This document shows positions 27,477 through 44,301 of a stretch of DNA of 64,000 nucleotides, in pieces. Each line of letters begins with the position of its first letter. Position 1 is the stretch's first letter. The notes under the pieces are model-generated. The model was not told the DNA's origin and did not search any database. It saw only the letters and a list, made by a program, of their open reading frames with translations. The position numbers were made by a program, and so were the translations under genes. The stretch comes from Mycolicibacterium sp. HK-90 (GTDB taxonomy: Bacteria > Actinomycetota > Actinomycetes > Mycobacteriales > Mycobacteriaceae): positions 6,138,001 to 6,202,000 of the forward strand of contig NZ_CP129613.1 in assembly GCF_030486405.1 (NCBI RefSeq), in the 5' to 3' direction.

Positions 27477-30400
27477 GCACGACCGATATCGCCGCAGACA
27501 AGAAAGTTCAGGTGACCCGCTGGGTCGCGATGATCGCGGGGCTCATCGGGTTCCTGTGCGCGGTGGCCACACCGCTGCTGCCGGTGGTGCAGACGACGGC
27601 GACGCTGAACTGGCCCCAGCAGGGTCAGCTCAACAACGTCACCGCACCGCTGATCAGCCAGACGCCGGTGTCGATGACGGTGACGGTGCCCTGTGAGGTG
27701 ATCCGGTCCCTGCCGCCCGAGGGCGGCATGGTGCTCGGCACCGCGCCCAAGGAGGGCCGGCAGGCCGCGCTCAACGCGCTGTTCGTCAACGTCAACAGCA
27801 AGCGCGTCGACATCACCGACCGCAACGTGGTGATCGCGAGTGTCACCCGTGAGAAGGCGAACTCCCCGGCGTGCGACCGGATCGAGATCACGTCGTCGGA
27901 GGCGGGCACCTTCGCCACCTTCGTCGGCCTCACGGGGGCCGACGGCGGGCAGGAGCGCAGCGACTCGGGAAATGACGAAGCCAAGGAACTGCGCACCGGC
28001 TTCGCCGACCCGAACCTGCGGCCCCAGATCCTCGGCGTCTTCACCGAGCTGAGTGGACCGGCACCACAAGGACTTTCGCTGGCGGCGACGATCGACACCC
28101 GGTTCACCTCGAAGCCCACCCCGCTCAAACTGATCGCGATCCTGCTCGGCATCGCCGCCACCGTGGTGGCCGTGCTGGCGCTGTGGCGGCTGGACCGCCT
28201 CGACGGACGGCGCATGCACCACCTGATCCCGTCGCGGTGGCGCACGTTCACCGCCGTCGACGTTGTGGTGGTCGGCGGGTTCCTGACCTGGCACATCATC
28301 GGCGCCAACTCCTCGGACGACGGCTACCAACTCCAGATGGCCCGGGTCGCCGACCATGCGGGCTACATGTCGAACTACTTCCGCTGGTTCGGCAGTCCCG
28401 AGGATCCGTTCGGCTGGTACTACAACCTGCTGGCCCTGATGACCCACGTCAGCGACTCCAGCATCTGGATGCGGCTTCCCGACCTGATATGCGGAATCGT
28501 GTGCTGGATCCTGCTGTCCCGCGAGGTGCTGCCCCGACTCGGCCCCGCGGTGATCGCTTCCAAGCCCGCCCTGTGGGCCGCGGGCCTGGTGCTGCTGGCC
28601 GCCTGGATGCCGTTCAACAACGGCCTGCGCCCCGAAGGCCAGATCGCCACCGGCGCCCTGATCACCTACGTGCTGATCGAGCGGGCCATCATCTCCGGCC
28701 GGCTCACACCCGCCGCCCTGGCGATCATCTCGGCGGCCTTCACCCTCGGCATCCAGCCCACCGGCCTGATCGCCGTCGCCGCGCTGCTCGCCGGTGGCCG
28801 TCCGTTGCTGCGCATTCTGGTGCGCCGCCACCGCACGCTCGGTGTGTGGCCGCTGGTGCTGCCACTACTGGCCGCGGGCACGGTGATCCTGTGTGTGGTG
28901 TTCGCCGATCAGACCTTCGCAACAGTGCTGGAGGCCACCAGGATTCGGACCGCCATCGGGCCCGCCCAGGAGTGGTACACCGAGAACCTGCGCTACTACT
29001 ACCTGATCCTGCCGACCGTGGACGGCTCGCTGTCGCGCCGGTTCGGTTTCATGATCACCGCGCTGAGCCTGTTCGCCTCGCTGTTCATCATGTTGCGGCG
29101 CAAGCGAGTTGCCGGGGTGGCTCGCGGGCCGGTATGGCGGCTGATGGGCATCATCTTCGCCACCATGTTCTGCCTGCAGTTCGCCCCCACCAAGTGGGTG
29201 CACCACTTCGGCCTGTTCGCCGCGGTGGGGGCCGCGATGGCCGCGGTGGCGACTGTGCTGGCCGGGCCTGCGGTGCTGCGTTCGGCGCGTAATCGGATGG
29301 CGTTCACCGCGGCGGTGCTGTTCGTGCTCGCCTTGTGCTTCGCCAGCACCAACGGCTGGTGGTACGTGTCCAGCTACGGGGTGCCGTTCAACAACGACAA
29401 ACCCGCCATCGGTGGAATCACCGTGAGCGCCATCTTCTTTGCGCTGTTTGTGCTCGCCGCACTGTGGGGGTTCTGGCTGCATTTCCGGCCCGGGAACGAG
29501 GGCCGGCTGACCCGGGCCCTCACCGCGGCTCCGGTACCGATCGCGGCCGGCCTCATGGTGGTGGTGTTCGTCGGTTCGATGCTCTACGGCGTGGTGCGCC
29601 AGGAGGGCACCTACTCCAACGCGTCCTCGAACCTGCGCGCGTTCGCCGGCGGCTGCGGCCTGGCCGACGATGTGCTGGTCGAACCCGACACCAACGACGG
29701 TTTCCTGACCCCCGCCCCGGGCGACTACGGCCCACTGGGGCCGCTCGGCGGCACCGGACCGACCGGGTTCACCCCGAACGGCGTGCCGGACCATATTGTC
29801 GCCGAAGCGATTCGGATCACCGTGCCGATGCCGGGAATCGATGCCGACTGGAACGCCCCGGTTCAGCTGAAGACGCCGGGCGTCAACGGCTCGACGGTTC
29901 CGCTGCCCTACGGGCTCGACCCGGCCCGGGTGCCGCTGGCCGGCAGCTACGCACCGGGCCCCGCGCAGCAGGAGAGCAAGCTGGCCTCGGCCTGGTACCA
30001 GTTGCCCGCTCCGGACGACGCCCACCCGCTGGTCGTCGTCACGGCGGCCGGAACCATCACCGGCAACAGCATTTTCAACGGCCGCACCGAGGGACAGACC
30101 GTCGAGCTGGAGTACGGACGCACCGGACCCGACGGCGCCCCGGTGCCCGCCGGCCGTGTGGTGCCGTATGACCTGGGACCGATCCCGTCCTGGCGCAACC
30201 TGCGGTTCGACCGCAGCGAGATCCCGGCCGACGCCACGTACATCCGCGTCATCGCCGAGGACAAGTCACTGACCCCCGGCGACTGGATCGCGGTCACCCC
30301 GCCCCGGGTTCCCGAGGTCAAGACCGTGCAGGAGTACATCGGCTCGCAACAACCGGTACTGATGGACTGGGCTGTGGGCCTTGCCTTCCCGTGCCAGCAG

Positions 30401-30703
30401 CCGATGCTGCACGCCAACGGCGTCACCGAGATCCCGAAGTTCCGGATCACCCCGGACTACAACGCCAAGATGAAGGACACCGACACCTGGGAGGACGGCA
30501 TCAACGGCGGCCTGCTGGGCATCAGCGACGTGCTGCTCCGCCAGCACGTGATGGCCACGTACCTGAACAAGGACTGGGGCCGCGACTGGGGCTCGCTGCG
30601 CAAGTTCGACACCATCGTCGAAGCGGCTCCCGCCGAGATCGAGCTGGGGACGGCCACGCACTCCGGGCTGTACAAGCCGGGGAGGATCCGCATCAAGCCG
30701 TAA
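27473..30703 (+). CDS. embB: Arabinosyltransferase EmbB, ethambutol target
   Basis: EmbB is the 1076-residue partner of EmbA in arabinogalactan synthesis and the main ethambutol target. The catalytic region reads [21 protein letters not shown]; Met289 is the counterpart of M. tuberculosis Met306, the commonest resistance position, and is unchanged. The C-terminal domain carries the conserved [13 protein letters not shown] and ends [12 protein letters not shown]. The protein is slightly shorter than the 1098 residues of M. tuberculosis, mostly in the N-terminus. The start overlaps the embA stop. A long imperfect hairpin (30719-30779) follows the stop, closing the arabinan operon. Confidence 0.95.
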   Translation: MSTTDIAADKKVQVTRWVAMIAGLIGFLCAVATPLLPVVQTTATLNWPQQGQLNNVTAPLISQTPVSMTVTVPCEVIRSLPPEGGMVLGTAPKEGRQAALNALFVNVNSKRVDITDRNVVIASVTREKANSPACDRIEITSSEAGTFATFVGLTGADGGQERSDSGNDEAKELRTGFADPNLRPQILGVFTELSGPAPQGLSLAATIDTRFTSKPTPLKLIAILLGIAATVVAVLALWRLDRLDGRRMHHLIPSRWRTFTAVDVVVVGGFLTWHIIGANSSDDGYQLQMARVADHAGYMSNYFRWFGSPEDPFGWYYNLLALMTHVSDSSIWMRLPDLICGIVCWILLSREVLPRLGPAVIASKPALWAAGLVLLAAWMPFNNGLRPEGQIATGALITYVLIERAIISGRLTPAALAIISAAFTLGIQPTGLIAVAALLAGGRPLLRILVRRHRTLGVWPLVLPLLAAGTVILCVVFADQTFATVLEATRIRTAIGPAQEWYTENLRYYYLILPTVDGSLSRRFGFMITALSLFASLFIMLRRKRVAGVARGPVWRLMGIIFATMFCLQFAPTKWVHHFGLFAAVGAAMAAVATVLAGPAVLRSARNRMAFTAAVLFVLALCFASTNGWWYVSSYGVPFNNDKPAIGGITVSAIFFALFVLAALWGFWLHFRPGNEGRLTRALTAAPVPIAAGLMVVVFVGSMLYGVVRQEGTYSNASSNLRAFAGGCGLADDVLVEPDTNDGFLTPAPGDYGPLGPLGGTGPTGFTPNGVPDHIVAEAIRITVPMPGIDADWNAPVQLKTPGVNGSTVPLPYGLDPARVPLAGSYAPGPAQQESKLASAWYQLPAPDDAHPLVVVTAAGTITGNSIFNGRTEGQTVELEYGRTGPDGAPVPAGRVVPYDLGPIPSWRNLRFDRSEIPADATYIRVIAEDKSLTPGDWIAVTPPRVPEVKTVQEYIGSQQPVLMDWAVGLAFPCQQPMLHANGVTEIPKFRITPDYNAKMKDTDTWEDGINGGLLGISDVLLRQHVMATYLNKDWGRDWGSLRKFDTIVEAAPAEIELGTATHSGLYKPGRIRIKP

Positions 30704-30718
30704 CCCGGCTTGCACCGC

Positions 30719-30779
30719 GTCGTTTTCGACGTGGGGGTTGTTCCGCCGAAAGTAGAACAGCCCTCACGTCGAAATCGAC
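30719..30779 (+). terminator. Long imperfect hairpin after embB
   Basis: Nineteen-base arms, 30719-30737 and 30761-30779, pair with two mismatches across a 23-base loop. The stem ends in GTCG/CGAC and lies 16 bases beyond the embB stop. Probable terminator, and also downstream of the convergent SRPBCC gene. Confidence 0.6.
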
Positions 30780-30791
30780 GTTGGCTGATTC

Positions 30792-30851
30792 CGCCGCTCC
30801 GCGCGTCAGTCGATGCGCCGCTCCGCGCGTCAGTCGATGCGCCGCTCCGCG
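30792..30851. repeat. 24-bp tandem duplication over a gene end
   Basis: A 24-base unit occurs twice exactly (30792-30815 and 30816-30839), with the first 12 bases repeated again. On the minus strand it encodes the last residues and the stop of the SRPBCC protein (AERRID-stop), so the gene end has been copied downstream of itself. Confidence 0.85.
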
Positions 30852-31276
30852 GCGGTGACAAGCTTGCGGGACAACGTCCCCAGCACCACCCGGAGCACCA
30901 GCCAGTAGCCCCACCCGACCACGCGCCAACGGGTTTCGTAGCGCCCCCGCCACGTCACGTCGGTGCCGTCGGGGCCGTCGGTGAATGTCACTTCGGCCTG
31001 GTAATCGCGGATCGGGCCGTCGGCCAGCATGGTGTACCCGTGACGGCGGCCCGGTTCGTGGATGGTGGTCATCTCGCGGGCCGGCTTCCGGCGGGTGCCC
31101 ACGGCCCGGATCGCCCCGACCCCACCGTCGTCGGCCGGACCCCGCGACTCCCATGCCGAGTAGGCGATCAGCGGTGACGCCCACTCGGACCACCGGGATC
31201 CGTCGGACACGATGTCGAACAAAGTCTGCGGGGACGCCGTGGAGCGCCGGCGGATGACGCATTCGTAGCGGTTCAC
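30830..31276 (-). CDS. SRPBCC (START/polyketide-cyclase-like) protein
   Basis: A 148-residue protein of the SRPBCC fold, a hydrophobic-ligand pocket used by polyketide cyclases and lipid carriers. It starts MNRYECVIRRRSTASPQTLFDIVSDGSRWSEW, the usual beta strand plus helices of this family, then VGAIRAVGTRRKPAREMTTIHEPGRRHGYTML and GTDVTWRGRYETR. No ligand can be inferred. It begins with a GTG at 31276 and shares a 40-bp divergent promoter region with a TetR regulator, which is therefore its probable repressor. Its last codons and stop are duplicated in tandem behind it. Confidence 0.8.
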   Translation of the reverse strand: MNRYECVIRRRSTASPQTLFDIVSDGSRWSEWASPLIAYSAWESRGPADDGGVGAIRAVGTRRKPAREMTTIHEPGRRHGYTMLADGPIRDYQAEVTFTDGPDGTDVTWRGRYETRWRVVGWGYWLVLRVVLGTLSRKLVTAAERRID

Positions 31277-31284
31277 GGTTCGCG

Positions 31285-31310
31285 ACTTTAACAGAACGGT
31301 GTTCTATTAT
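31285..31310. promoter_or_regulatory. Shared operator and divergent -10 elements
   Basis: AGAAC at 31293-31297 and GTTCT at 31301-31305 form a palindrome with a three-base centre. TATTAT at 31305-31310 is a plus-strand -10, six bases before the ATG at 31317; TAAAGT on the minus strand (31290-31285) serves the SRPBCC gene. A protein bound at the palindrome would block both promoters. Confidence 0.6.
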
Positions 31311-31316
31311 GTGGAA

Positions 31317-31925
31317 ATGCCGGAATCCGCCGTCCCTTTCGCGCGTGCGCGCAGCGCCGCCCAGCGTCAGGATCGAATGACCCAGTTGGTCGCCGCCACA
31401 CGGGAATGCCTGGCCCGGACACCCGCCGCGACACTGACATTGGGGGATGTGGCCACGGCGGCCGGCCTGGCGAAGTCGGGCATCCTCCGGTACGCCGGCT
31501 CACGCGAGGCACTGCTGCTGCGGGTGATGTACGACGAACACCTGGCCTGGATCGACGCCTTGGCCGGCGAACTGAACACCACCACGGTCGCTGCCGCTCT
31601 GGCTCACACCCTGGCCGTGCGGCCGGTGCTGTGTGACCTCATCGCCGCCTCACCCGTCCTCATCAACCGGCTCAGCCCCGACGATCTGCGCGTGCTGCTG
31701 ACCCAGGCCGACGACGCGCAACAACGGCTCGGCGCGGCCCTGCGGCCATCGCTGCCCCTGTCCGACGTACAACTCGGATCGCTGACGGCGGCCATCCATG
31801 CATTTACCGGAACAGCCTGGGCCTGGACGCGGCCCGGTACGGCCGGACACAACACGATGGTCACCGATTTCGAATCCACGGTGGGCCGACTGCTCGGCAT
31901 CTTCATCGCCGGCCTGCGGCACTGA
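31317..31925 (+). CDS. TetR-family regulator divergent from SRPBCC gene
   Basis: A TetR-type regulator, 202 residues from the ATG at 31317: a helix-turn-helix at about residues 15-60 (QDRMTQLVAATRECLARTPAATLTLGDVATAAGLAKSGILRYAGSREALLLRV) and a helical C-terminal domain ending LLGIFIAGLRH. An in-frame GTG six codons upstream lies within the operator and promoter, so the ATG is preferred; the -10 spacing predicts a leaderless transcript. The palindrome in front makes self-repression and control of the SRPBCC gene likely. The stop lies five bases from the end of the convergent FAD enzyme gene. Confidence 0.85.
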   Translation: MPESAVPFARARSAAQRQDRMTQLVAATRECLARTPAATLTLGDVATAAGLAKSGILRYAGSREALLLRVMYDEHLAWIDALAGELNTTTVAAALAHTLAVRPVLCDLIAASPVLINRLSPDDLRVLLTQADDAQQRLGAALRPSLPLSDVQLGSLTAAIHAFTGTAWAWTRPGTAGHNTMVTDFESTVGRLLGIFIAGLRH

Positions 31926-31930
31926 GCTTT

Positions 31931-33340
31931 TCAGCTGCGCAGCTGGGCCAACGCCCGGGCCGCGGCGTTGGCCCCGCACATTCCGTGCGCACCCGGCCCC
32001 GGCGGCGTGGCGGCCGAGCAGATGTACATGCCGGGAATCCCGACGTCATACGGCGCCAGGGTGGGCCGAGGGCCGAACACCAACTGGCGGATGTCCTTGG
32101 CACCGGTACAGATATCCCCGCCGACGTAGTTCGGGTTGTACACCGACATCTCGGTGGTCGAACGCACCGCGGTCGCGACGACCCGGTCGGAGAAGCCCGG
32201 TGCGAACCGCTCGAACTGCGCGATGACGGCATCGGTGGCATCACCGGTATAGCCCTGCGGCACATGGGCGTACGCGTAGACGGGATTGATCTCCCCCGCG
32301 GAGCGGCCCGGATCGGCCAGATACTGCTGGCCCACCAGGACGAACGGACGACGCGGCATGCGTCCGGCATGGATCTCGCGTTCGGTGGCGGCGATCTCGT
32401 CGAAGTCGCCGCCGAGGTGCACGGTGCCGGCCCGGCCCACCTCGGGATTGGTCCACGGAACCGGGCCGCGCACCGCGAAATCCACCTTGAATGCGCCTGG
32501 GCCGTAACGGAATCGGCGGAAGCCACGGGCGGCCCGGCGCGGCAGCCGGTCACCCAGAATGTCGGCGACGGCGGTCGGGGCCAGATCGAACATGGTGATG
32601 TCCGCGGCAGGCAATTGGCCGGCGGTGGTCACTCGAACCCCGGTGTGCACCTTGCCGCCGAAGTGAGTCAGCGCCGCGACCAAAGCGTCGGTGATGGCCT
32701 GCGAACCGCCTTCGGCGACAGCCCACCCGTGCCGGTGCCCGCCCGTGAGGATACCCAGCCCGATCGCCGACGTCATCGGATAGTGCAACGGCCGGAAGGT
32801 ATGGGCCGCAACACCTCCGAACAATGCCCGGGCGGCCGGCGTCCGGAAGATCCGGGCGAACACCGAGGCGGGCAATACCGTGGGCGCCCCGAATCGGGCC
32901 AGCGCGAACGGATGTGCCGGGATGCGCAACAGCGGGCCCATGATGTCTTGCGAAAGCGTGTCGAACCGCGCCGCGGGGCCGCCGAACACGGCCTGCCAGC
33001 GGGCACCGTCCGCACCGAGCCCGGCCGCGGTCTGCTCGACACTGCGATACAGCAGGCCGGCGTCACCGTCGTCGAGCGGGTGAGCACAGTCGATTTCGGG
33101 CCAGCGCCAGCGCAATCCATGGCGCTCGAGGTCCAGGCCGGCGAGGAACGCTGACCCCACCGCCATCGGGTGAATCGCCGCGCAATGGTCGACGACGACG
33201 CCATCGAGAGTCCCGGAGCGCACCCCACCGCCGATTTCGTCGGTCGCCTCCAGCACGGTGACCTCGTGGCCCGCCCGGGCCAGCACGATGGCGGCCGCGA
33301 GCCCGTTTGGTCCGCTCCCCACCACGACGGCGGTGCTCAT
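31931..33340 (-). CDS. Phytoene desaturase-like FAD oxidoreductase
   Basis: The 469-residue flavoprotein has an N-terminal dinucleotide fold (STAVVVGSGPNGLAAAIVLARAGHEVTVLEATDEIGGGVRS) and a C-terminal FAD-closing motif (GIPGMYICSAATPPGPGAHGMCGANAAARAL). This is the pattern of phytoene desaturases and related isoprenoid-oxidising or all-trans-retinol saturase-like enzymes. The chain is complete. No carotenoid genes lie nearby, so a carotenoid substrate is not supported; a lipid or isoprenoid substrate is possible. The gene faces the TetR gene end to end and lies 194 bp from accD4, which is on the same strand but downstream of it. Confidence 0.8.
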   Translation of the reverse strand: MSTAVVVGSGPNGLAAAIVLARAGHEVTVLEATDEIGGGVRSGTLDGVVVDHCAAIHPMAVGSAFLAGLDLERHGLRWRWPEIDCAHPLDDGDAGLLYRSVEQTAAGLGADGARWQAVFGGPAARFDTLSQDIMGPLLRIPAHPFALARFGAPTVLPASVFARIFRTPAARALFGGVAAHTFRPLHYPMTSAIGLGILTGGHRHGWAVAEGGSQAITDALVAALTHFGGKVHTGVRVTTAGQLPAADITMFDLAPTAVADILGDRLPRRAARGFRRFRYGPGAFKVDFAVRGPVPWTNPEVGRAGTVHLGGDFDEIAATEREIHAGRMPRRPFVLVGQQYLADPGRSAGEINPVYAYAHVPQGYTGDATDAVIAQFERFAPGFSDRVVATAVRSTTEMSVYNPNYVGGDICTGAKDIRQLVFGPRPTLAPYDVGIPGMYICSAATPPGPGAHGMCGANAAARALAQLRS

Positions 33341-33399
33341 AGGCGATCCCCTTTCGCCCTCAGACTAACCAGCCGAGCAGCCAGCCAACTCACGCGGCC

Positions 33400-33419
33400 T
33401 GTGGACAACTTGTGGATAG
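33400..33419 (+). promoter_or_regulatory. Two DnaA-box-like 9-mers
   Basis: TGTGGACAA at 33400-33408 is the reverse complement of TTGTCCACA, a consensus mycobacterial DnaA box, and TGTGGATAG at 33411-33419 differs from TGTGGATAA by one base. They point the same way and are spaced 11 bp, on one face of the helix. They lie in the gap between the FAD enzyme and accD4. Confidence 0.4.
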
Positions 33420-33534
33420 TTTCCGCCGACTTCGGTATCACCACTGTTCACGGGCGGTGATTTCGAATTACACGCTTGTGAGTAAGGCTGTGCGTTTGCC
33501 GGCCACCGCAAACTGTGGCGGTCCACGCCGCCGG

Positions 33535-40541
<7,007 letters not shown>

Positions 40542-40598
40542 GTTCAGGTCACCTTTGTCTCAACCGGCCGGCAGTCGGCGGTGTAGGTACAGCTCAGC

Positions 40599-42488
40599 TC
40601 AGTCCGTCTCGTCCGGGAAAGCGTTGGGAATCTTGCCCGCCCGCAGTGTCCCGTCCAGGTACGCCGACCGGCAGGCCCGCCGGCCGATCTTGCCGCTGGA
40701 GGTACGGGGAATGGCACCGGCCGCGGTCAACAGCACGTCCCGCACGGTGACGCCGTGCCGTACGGCGATCGCCGCCCGGATGTCGTCGGTGATCGGGCCG
40801 ACCTCGAGCTTGTGGGAGCCGGGTGCGCGTTCCGCGACGATGACCAACTGCTCGGAGCTGTCTTCGTCATCGCGGTGCAGGCCCGCGTGGGCGTTCGCGA
40901 ACACCTCGTCGGGCAGCTGATTGGCCGGTACCGAGAAGGCAGCGACATAACCGGTGCGCAGCGCCTTGCTGGCCTCCTGCGCCGAGTACTCCAGGTCCTG
41001 CGGGTAGTGGTTGCGGCCGTCGATGATCACCAGGTCCTTGACGCGGCCGGTGATGTAGAGGTCGCCGTCGTAGAAGGCGCCGTAGTCGCCGGTGCGGACC
41101 CAGGTGGCGTCGTCATCGGCGCCTTCGGCGTGCGACGGGCTCGTGCGCGACTTCAGGGTGTTCTGGAAGACATTGATGGACTCTTCCGGCTTGCCCCAGT
41201 AGCCCGTACCCATATTCTGGCCGCTCATCCAGATCTCACCGACCTGGCCGTCGGGCAGTTCGGTCGCGCTCTCGGCGTCGACGATGACGGCCCACTCGGA
41301 CACGCCGACCTTGCCTGCCGAGGCCTGGGCGACCGCCTTCGGCGAGTCACCGTCCACCTCGACGATCCGGCCGGTGTTCAGTTCGTCACGGTCGACGTAG
41401 ATGATCTTGGGTTCTTCGGCGGCCGGCGTGGTCGACACCATCAACGTGGCTTCGGCCAGGCCGTAGGACGGCTTGATCGCCTTGGGCGGGAAGCCGAACG
41501 GGTTGAACGCCTCGTTGAACCGGCGCACGGTGGCTGCCGAGATCGGCTCGCTGCCGTTGAGCACGGCTTTCACGTTGGACAGGTCGAGCGGCGCGCCGTC
41601 CTTGGGCACACCGCGGGCGGCGGCGTGGTCGAACGCGAAGTTCGGGGCCACCGAGATGACGCCGCCGGTGTCGCCTTCCTTGCGGGCCATCTCACGGATC
41701 CAGCGCTCGGGACGGCGCACGAACGCGGCCGGGGTCATGAAGGTGAAGTAATGGCCGATCATCGGGGCGATCAGTGCGGTGACCAGACCCATGTCATGGA
41801 AGAACGGCAGCCAGGACAGACCACGGTCGCCCTCCTCGCCTTCGAGCGCCTCCACGATCTGCACGATGTTGGTGGCCATGTTCAGATGGGTGATCTGCAC
41901 ACCGGTCGGGATCCGGGTCGAGCCGGAGGTGTACTGCAGGTAGGCGATGGTGGTCTCGTCGGGGCCCTCCGGGTGAACCCAGGTGGCGGCGACGTCGTCG
42001 GGCACCGCGTCGACGGCGATGACGCGAGGCCGCTGGTTGGCGGGCCGGCTGCGGAAGAACTTGCGGACGCCCTCGGCGGCCTCGGTGGTGGTCAGGATCG
42101 CCGACGGGTGGCAGTTGTCCAGCACCGCGTGCAGGCGGCCGACGTGGCCGGGCTCGGACGGGTCGAACAGCGGAACGGCGATGCGGCCGGCGTACAGCGC
42201 GCCGAAGAAGGCGACGAGGTAATCGAGGTTCTGCGGGCACAGGATGGCGACGCGGTCACCTTCCTGGGTGACCTGCTGAAGCCGGGCGGCCACCGCCTTG
42301 TTGCGGGCGCTGAACTGGGCCCAGGTCAGGTCGCGGGCGACACCGTCACGCTCGGTCGAGAAGTCCAGGAAGCGGTATGCCAGCTTGTCGCTACGAACCC
42401 TCGCCCAGCGCTCGACGTGCTCGACGATGCTGGCGCCGTCAGGGAACTTGATCTGTCCGTCCTTGATGAACGGATTGATGAACGGCAT
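40599..42488 (-). CDS. fadD32: Long-chain fatty-acyl-AMP ligase FadD32
   Basis: FadD32 activates the meromycolic acid as acyl-AMP and loads it onto the N-terminal ACP of Pks13. The 629-residue protein has the adenylate motif [16 protein letters not shown], the FAAL-type region [13 protein letters not shown], and the C-terminal domain with [35 protein letters not shown] and the catalytic Lys in [12 protein letters not shown]. The ATG at 42488 has AGGAGA seven bases upstream. It heads the fadD32-pks13-accD4 operon; the 230-bp upstream region holds an AT-rich palindrome and a motif shared with fbpA and fbpD. Confidence 0.96.
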   Translation of the reverse strand: MPFINPFIKDGQIKFPDGASIVEHVERWARVRSDKLAYRFLDFSTERDGVARDLTWAQFSARNKAVAARLQQVTQEGDRVAILCPQNLDYLVAFFGALYAGRIAVPLFDPSEPGHVGRLHAVLDNCHPSAILTTTEAAEGVRKFFRSRPANQRPRVIAVDAVPDDVAATWVHPEGPDETTIAYLQYTSGSTRIPTGVQITHLNMATNIVQIVEALEGEEGDRGLSWLPFFHDMGLVTALIAPMIGHYFTFMTPAAFVRRPERWIREMARKEGDTGGVISVAPNFAFDHAAARGVPKDGAPLDLSNVKAVLNGSEPISAATVRRFNEAFNPFGFPPKAIKPSYGLAEATLMVSTTPAAEEPKIIYVDRDELNTGRIVEVDGDSPKAVAQASAGKVGVSEWAVIVDAESATELPDGQVGEIWMSGQNMGTGYWGKPEESINVFQNTLKSRTSPSHAEGADDDATWVRTGDYGAFYDGDLYITGRVKDLVIIDGRNHYPQDLEYSAQEASKALRTGYVAAFSVPANQLPDEVFANAHAGLHRDDEDSSEQLVIVAERAPGSHKLEVGPITDDIRAAIAVRHGVTVRDVLLTAAGAIPRTSSGKIGRRACRSAYLDGTLRAGKIPNAFPDETD

Positions 42489-42628
42489 ATAAATCTCCTG
42501 TCAGAGCCGTACTCGTCGCGTTGTCGCACGTCACTGGCGGTGCGTTGCAGCCACTCGGCGGCCGTACGTACCCAAACCCGGACGATCGTACCGGGCGCGG
42601 CGACCACGCCCACGAGTCAGCTGACGGC

Positions 42629-42640
42629 TCTAGTCAACCA
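42629..42640 (-). promoter_or_regulatory. TGGTTsACTAsA motif upstream of fadD32
   Basis: On the minus strand TGGTTGACTAGA lies about 141 bp upstream of the fadD32 start. It is one base from the copy upstream of fbpA and two from that upstream of fbpD. TTGACT could also be a -35 element, but no fitting -10 was seen. Confidence 0.35.
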
Positions 42641-42670
42641 ACCACGCACGCGCGAAGCTCTTATTTTTCT

Positions 42671-42682
42671 CTTAATGTTAAG
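42671..42682. promoter_or_regulatory. AT-rich palindrome CTTAATGTTAAG
   Basis: Twelve bases with CTTAA/TTAAG arms and a two-base centre, next to a run of T/A on the fadD32 side. It is the most AT-rich spot in this part of the window and lies about 183 bp upstream of fadD32, just behind the Rv3802c-like gene. Candidate operator. Confidence 0.4.
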
Positions 42683-42718
42683 GGACCGTGACTGTCTCGA
42701 CCAAATCCGGCACGCAGG

Positions 42719-43735
42719 TTATCCGTGCTTCGGATGAGGCGCGTTGTCCACGAGGCCCTTGGCCCAGCTCAGCGTCCATTGCGTCGCCGTCTCGCCGTTC
42801 TCCACCCAGAACTGCGGGGTGTTGTACAGCGCGTGCACCGGACCGGCCGCGCTGCCGGTCAGGGTCTCCAGAGTCTTGGGCAGATTGAAGATCGAGAACG
42901 CTTCCTCGGGCGCCGAACAGATCAGATCGCCCTTGCCGCAGATCTGATTGGTGCGGTTGTCGAGCGCCCCGAACCCGCCCTGCCGCGGGCCCGTCATGGT
43001 CAGACCCATCTCGGAGAGCACCGGAACCTCGTGGAGGGTGATCTCGGCGCCCTGTCCCGGCGGGTTGGGGCCCACGTCCTGACCGACACCCAGCTGGCGC
43101 CGGCCGTCGGCGATCAGCGTCACGCCCAGCACCAGGTCCTCGTCCACCGGGCCGCGGCCGTTGCCGATGTCGCTGGCCAGGTCACCGCCGATCACGGCCC
43201 CCTGAGAGAACCCGGCGATCACGTAACTCGTCAGCGGGCAGCGATCGTTCATGTCGGTCATCGCCTTGACCGCGGTGCGCATCCCCTCGGCGCGGCTGTC
43301 GTTGTAGGACATCTGGTTGTCGGCGGAGAACGGGTTGTGGAACTGCGCGGTGTACGGCACGGTGTACACCTCGAGCCGGTCCCGCCCGAACTGCTCGGCC
43401 ATCGGCCGGCTGATGTTGGTCATCAGCGACAGGGGGAACTGGGTCGGGTTGAACGGGTCGTCCTGCGGGGAAGACTCCCAGGTGCCCGGGATCGACAGCA
43501 GCATCACGTCGGGGCAGTCCGCCGACTGGAATTCCGGTCGCGGCTTACGCGGCTTCGTCGGACCGCCGGGCACCCCGGCCGGGGGTTCGGCCGACGGCGG
43601 TGCCGACGGGGTATCGGGACGGCGCATCACGATCACCACGACCGTCACCACGAGTACCACCACGAGTGCCATCGCCGCGGCGGCGATCAGGGCCAGGATG
43701 CGGTGACGCTTCCTGCGGCTGGCGTTTTTTGCCAT
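42719..43735 (-). CDS. Cutinase-like envelope lipase, Rv3802c homologue
   Basis: Rv3802c is an essential cutinase-like phospholipase/thioesterase of the cell envelope that affects mycolate and outer-membrane lipid balance. The 338-residue protein has a basic N-terminus, one membrane anchor (about 13-37), a Pro-rich linker, and an alpha/beta-hydrolase domain with the nucleophile Ser177 in GFSQG; the likely acid and base lie in [14 protein letters not shown] and GPVHALYNT. It sits between the antigen-85 genes and the fadD32 operon as in M. tuberculosis. The gap behind it (42489-42718) starts the fadD32 promoter region. Confidence 0.92.
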   Translation of the reverse strand: MAKNASRRKRHRILALIAAAAMALVVVLVVTVVVIVMRRPDTPSAPPSAEPPAGVPGGPTKPRKPRPEFQSADCPDVMLLSIPGTWESSPQDDPFNPTQFPLSLMTNISRPMAEQFGRDRLEVYTVPYTAQFHNPFSADNQMSYNDSRAEGMRTAVKAMTDMNDRCPLTSYVIAGFSQGAVIGGDLASDIGNGRGPVDEDLVLGVTLIADGRRQLGVGQDVGPNPPGQGAEITLHEVPVLSEMGLTMTGPRQGGFGALDNRTNQICGKGDLICSAPEEAFSIFNLPKTLETLTGSAAGPVHALYNTPQFWVENGETATQWTLSWAKGLVDNAPHPKHG

Positions 43736-43776
43736 GGGTTACTCGGGCTCCTCGCGTGGGGCTGCCGGTCTGCCGG

Positions 43777-44226
43777 CTAGCAGAGATGATCGGTGGCGAT
43801 GCGGATGTACTCGGTGGCCGCGGCGTCGATCTCACCGGGCGTCGGACTGTCCTGGCCGGAGTGATCGGCCTGGACATCGCTGCGCACCAGCGGCAGGACG
43901 AAATCCCACACCGCCTGGTCGCCCTGGCGGGCGGCGCGCGCCTGGCACACGTACGACCCGATCGACAGCGCCAGCAGCTCGCTGGACGGGGTGATCCCCG
44001 CGGCCTTCAGCTCATCGAGGTAGGTGTGCTGCTGAGAGGTGATGGCCAGCTCACCGGTACGGCCCAGCTGAGGCTGCGCGGACACCGCTTGCGGCTGCGC
44101 GCCGTTGACCTGAGAGGTGGGCAGGGCCAGGGGCGCCATGATGTCACCGCCCGCATCGCAGCCCGTGAGCAACGACGCAGCGGACACCGCCACCACCAGG
44201 GTGGCCGACCGTACCGTGTGCTGCAC
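43777..44226 (-). CDS. DUF732-type lipoprotein
   Basis: A 149-residue precursor with a signal sequence and lipobox LLTGC (Cys at about residue 23), so it is probably attached to the membrane by lipid. The C-terminal part, TYLDELKAAGITPSSELLALSIGSYVCQARAARQGDQAVWDFVLP, is the DUF732 pattern with a single late Cys before the C-terminal DHLC. Function unknown. Compared from memory with M. tuberculosis, where fbpD is directly followed by Rv3802c, this gene is an insertion. The start is a GTG with a GGAGG placed unusually close. Confidence 0.7.
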   Translation of the reverse strand: MQHTVRSATLVVAVSAASLLTGCDAGGDIMAPLALPTSQVNGAQPQAVSAQPQLGRTGELAITSQQHTYLDELKAAGITPSSELLALSIGSYVCQARAARQGDQAVWDFVLPLVRSDVQADHSGQDSPTPGEIDAAATEYIRIATDHLC

Positions 44227-44301
44227 GCCTCCACCGTACCGGCTGGTGAAAAGTGCCCCGGCGCAGCTGATTCTGGTCACAACGGCGGGCCGCCCGGACT
44301 G

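Noticed and set aside
20893..28831. Long open frames opposite the emb genes
   Set aside because: Rich in Gln, Gly, Arg and His as expected of antisense GC-rich frames; no recognisable domain.
30792..30851. Possible CRISPR array
   Set aside because: The units are directly adjacent with no spacers and only two and a half copies.
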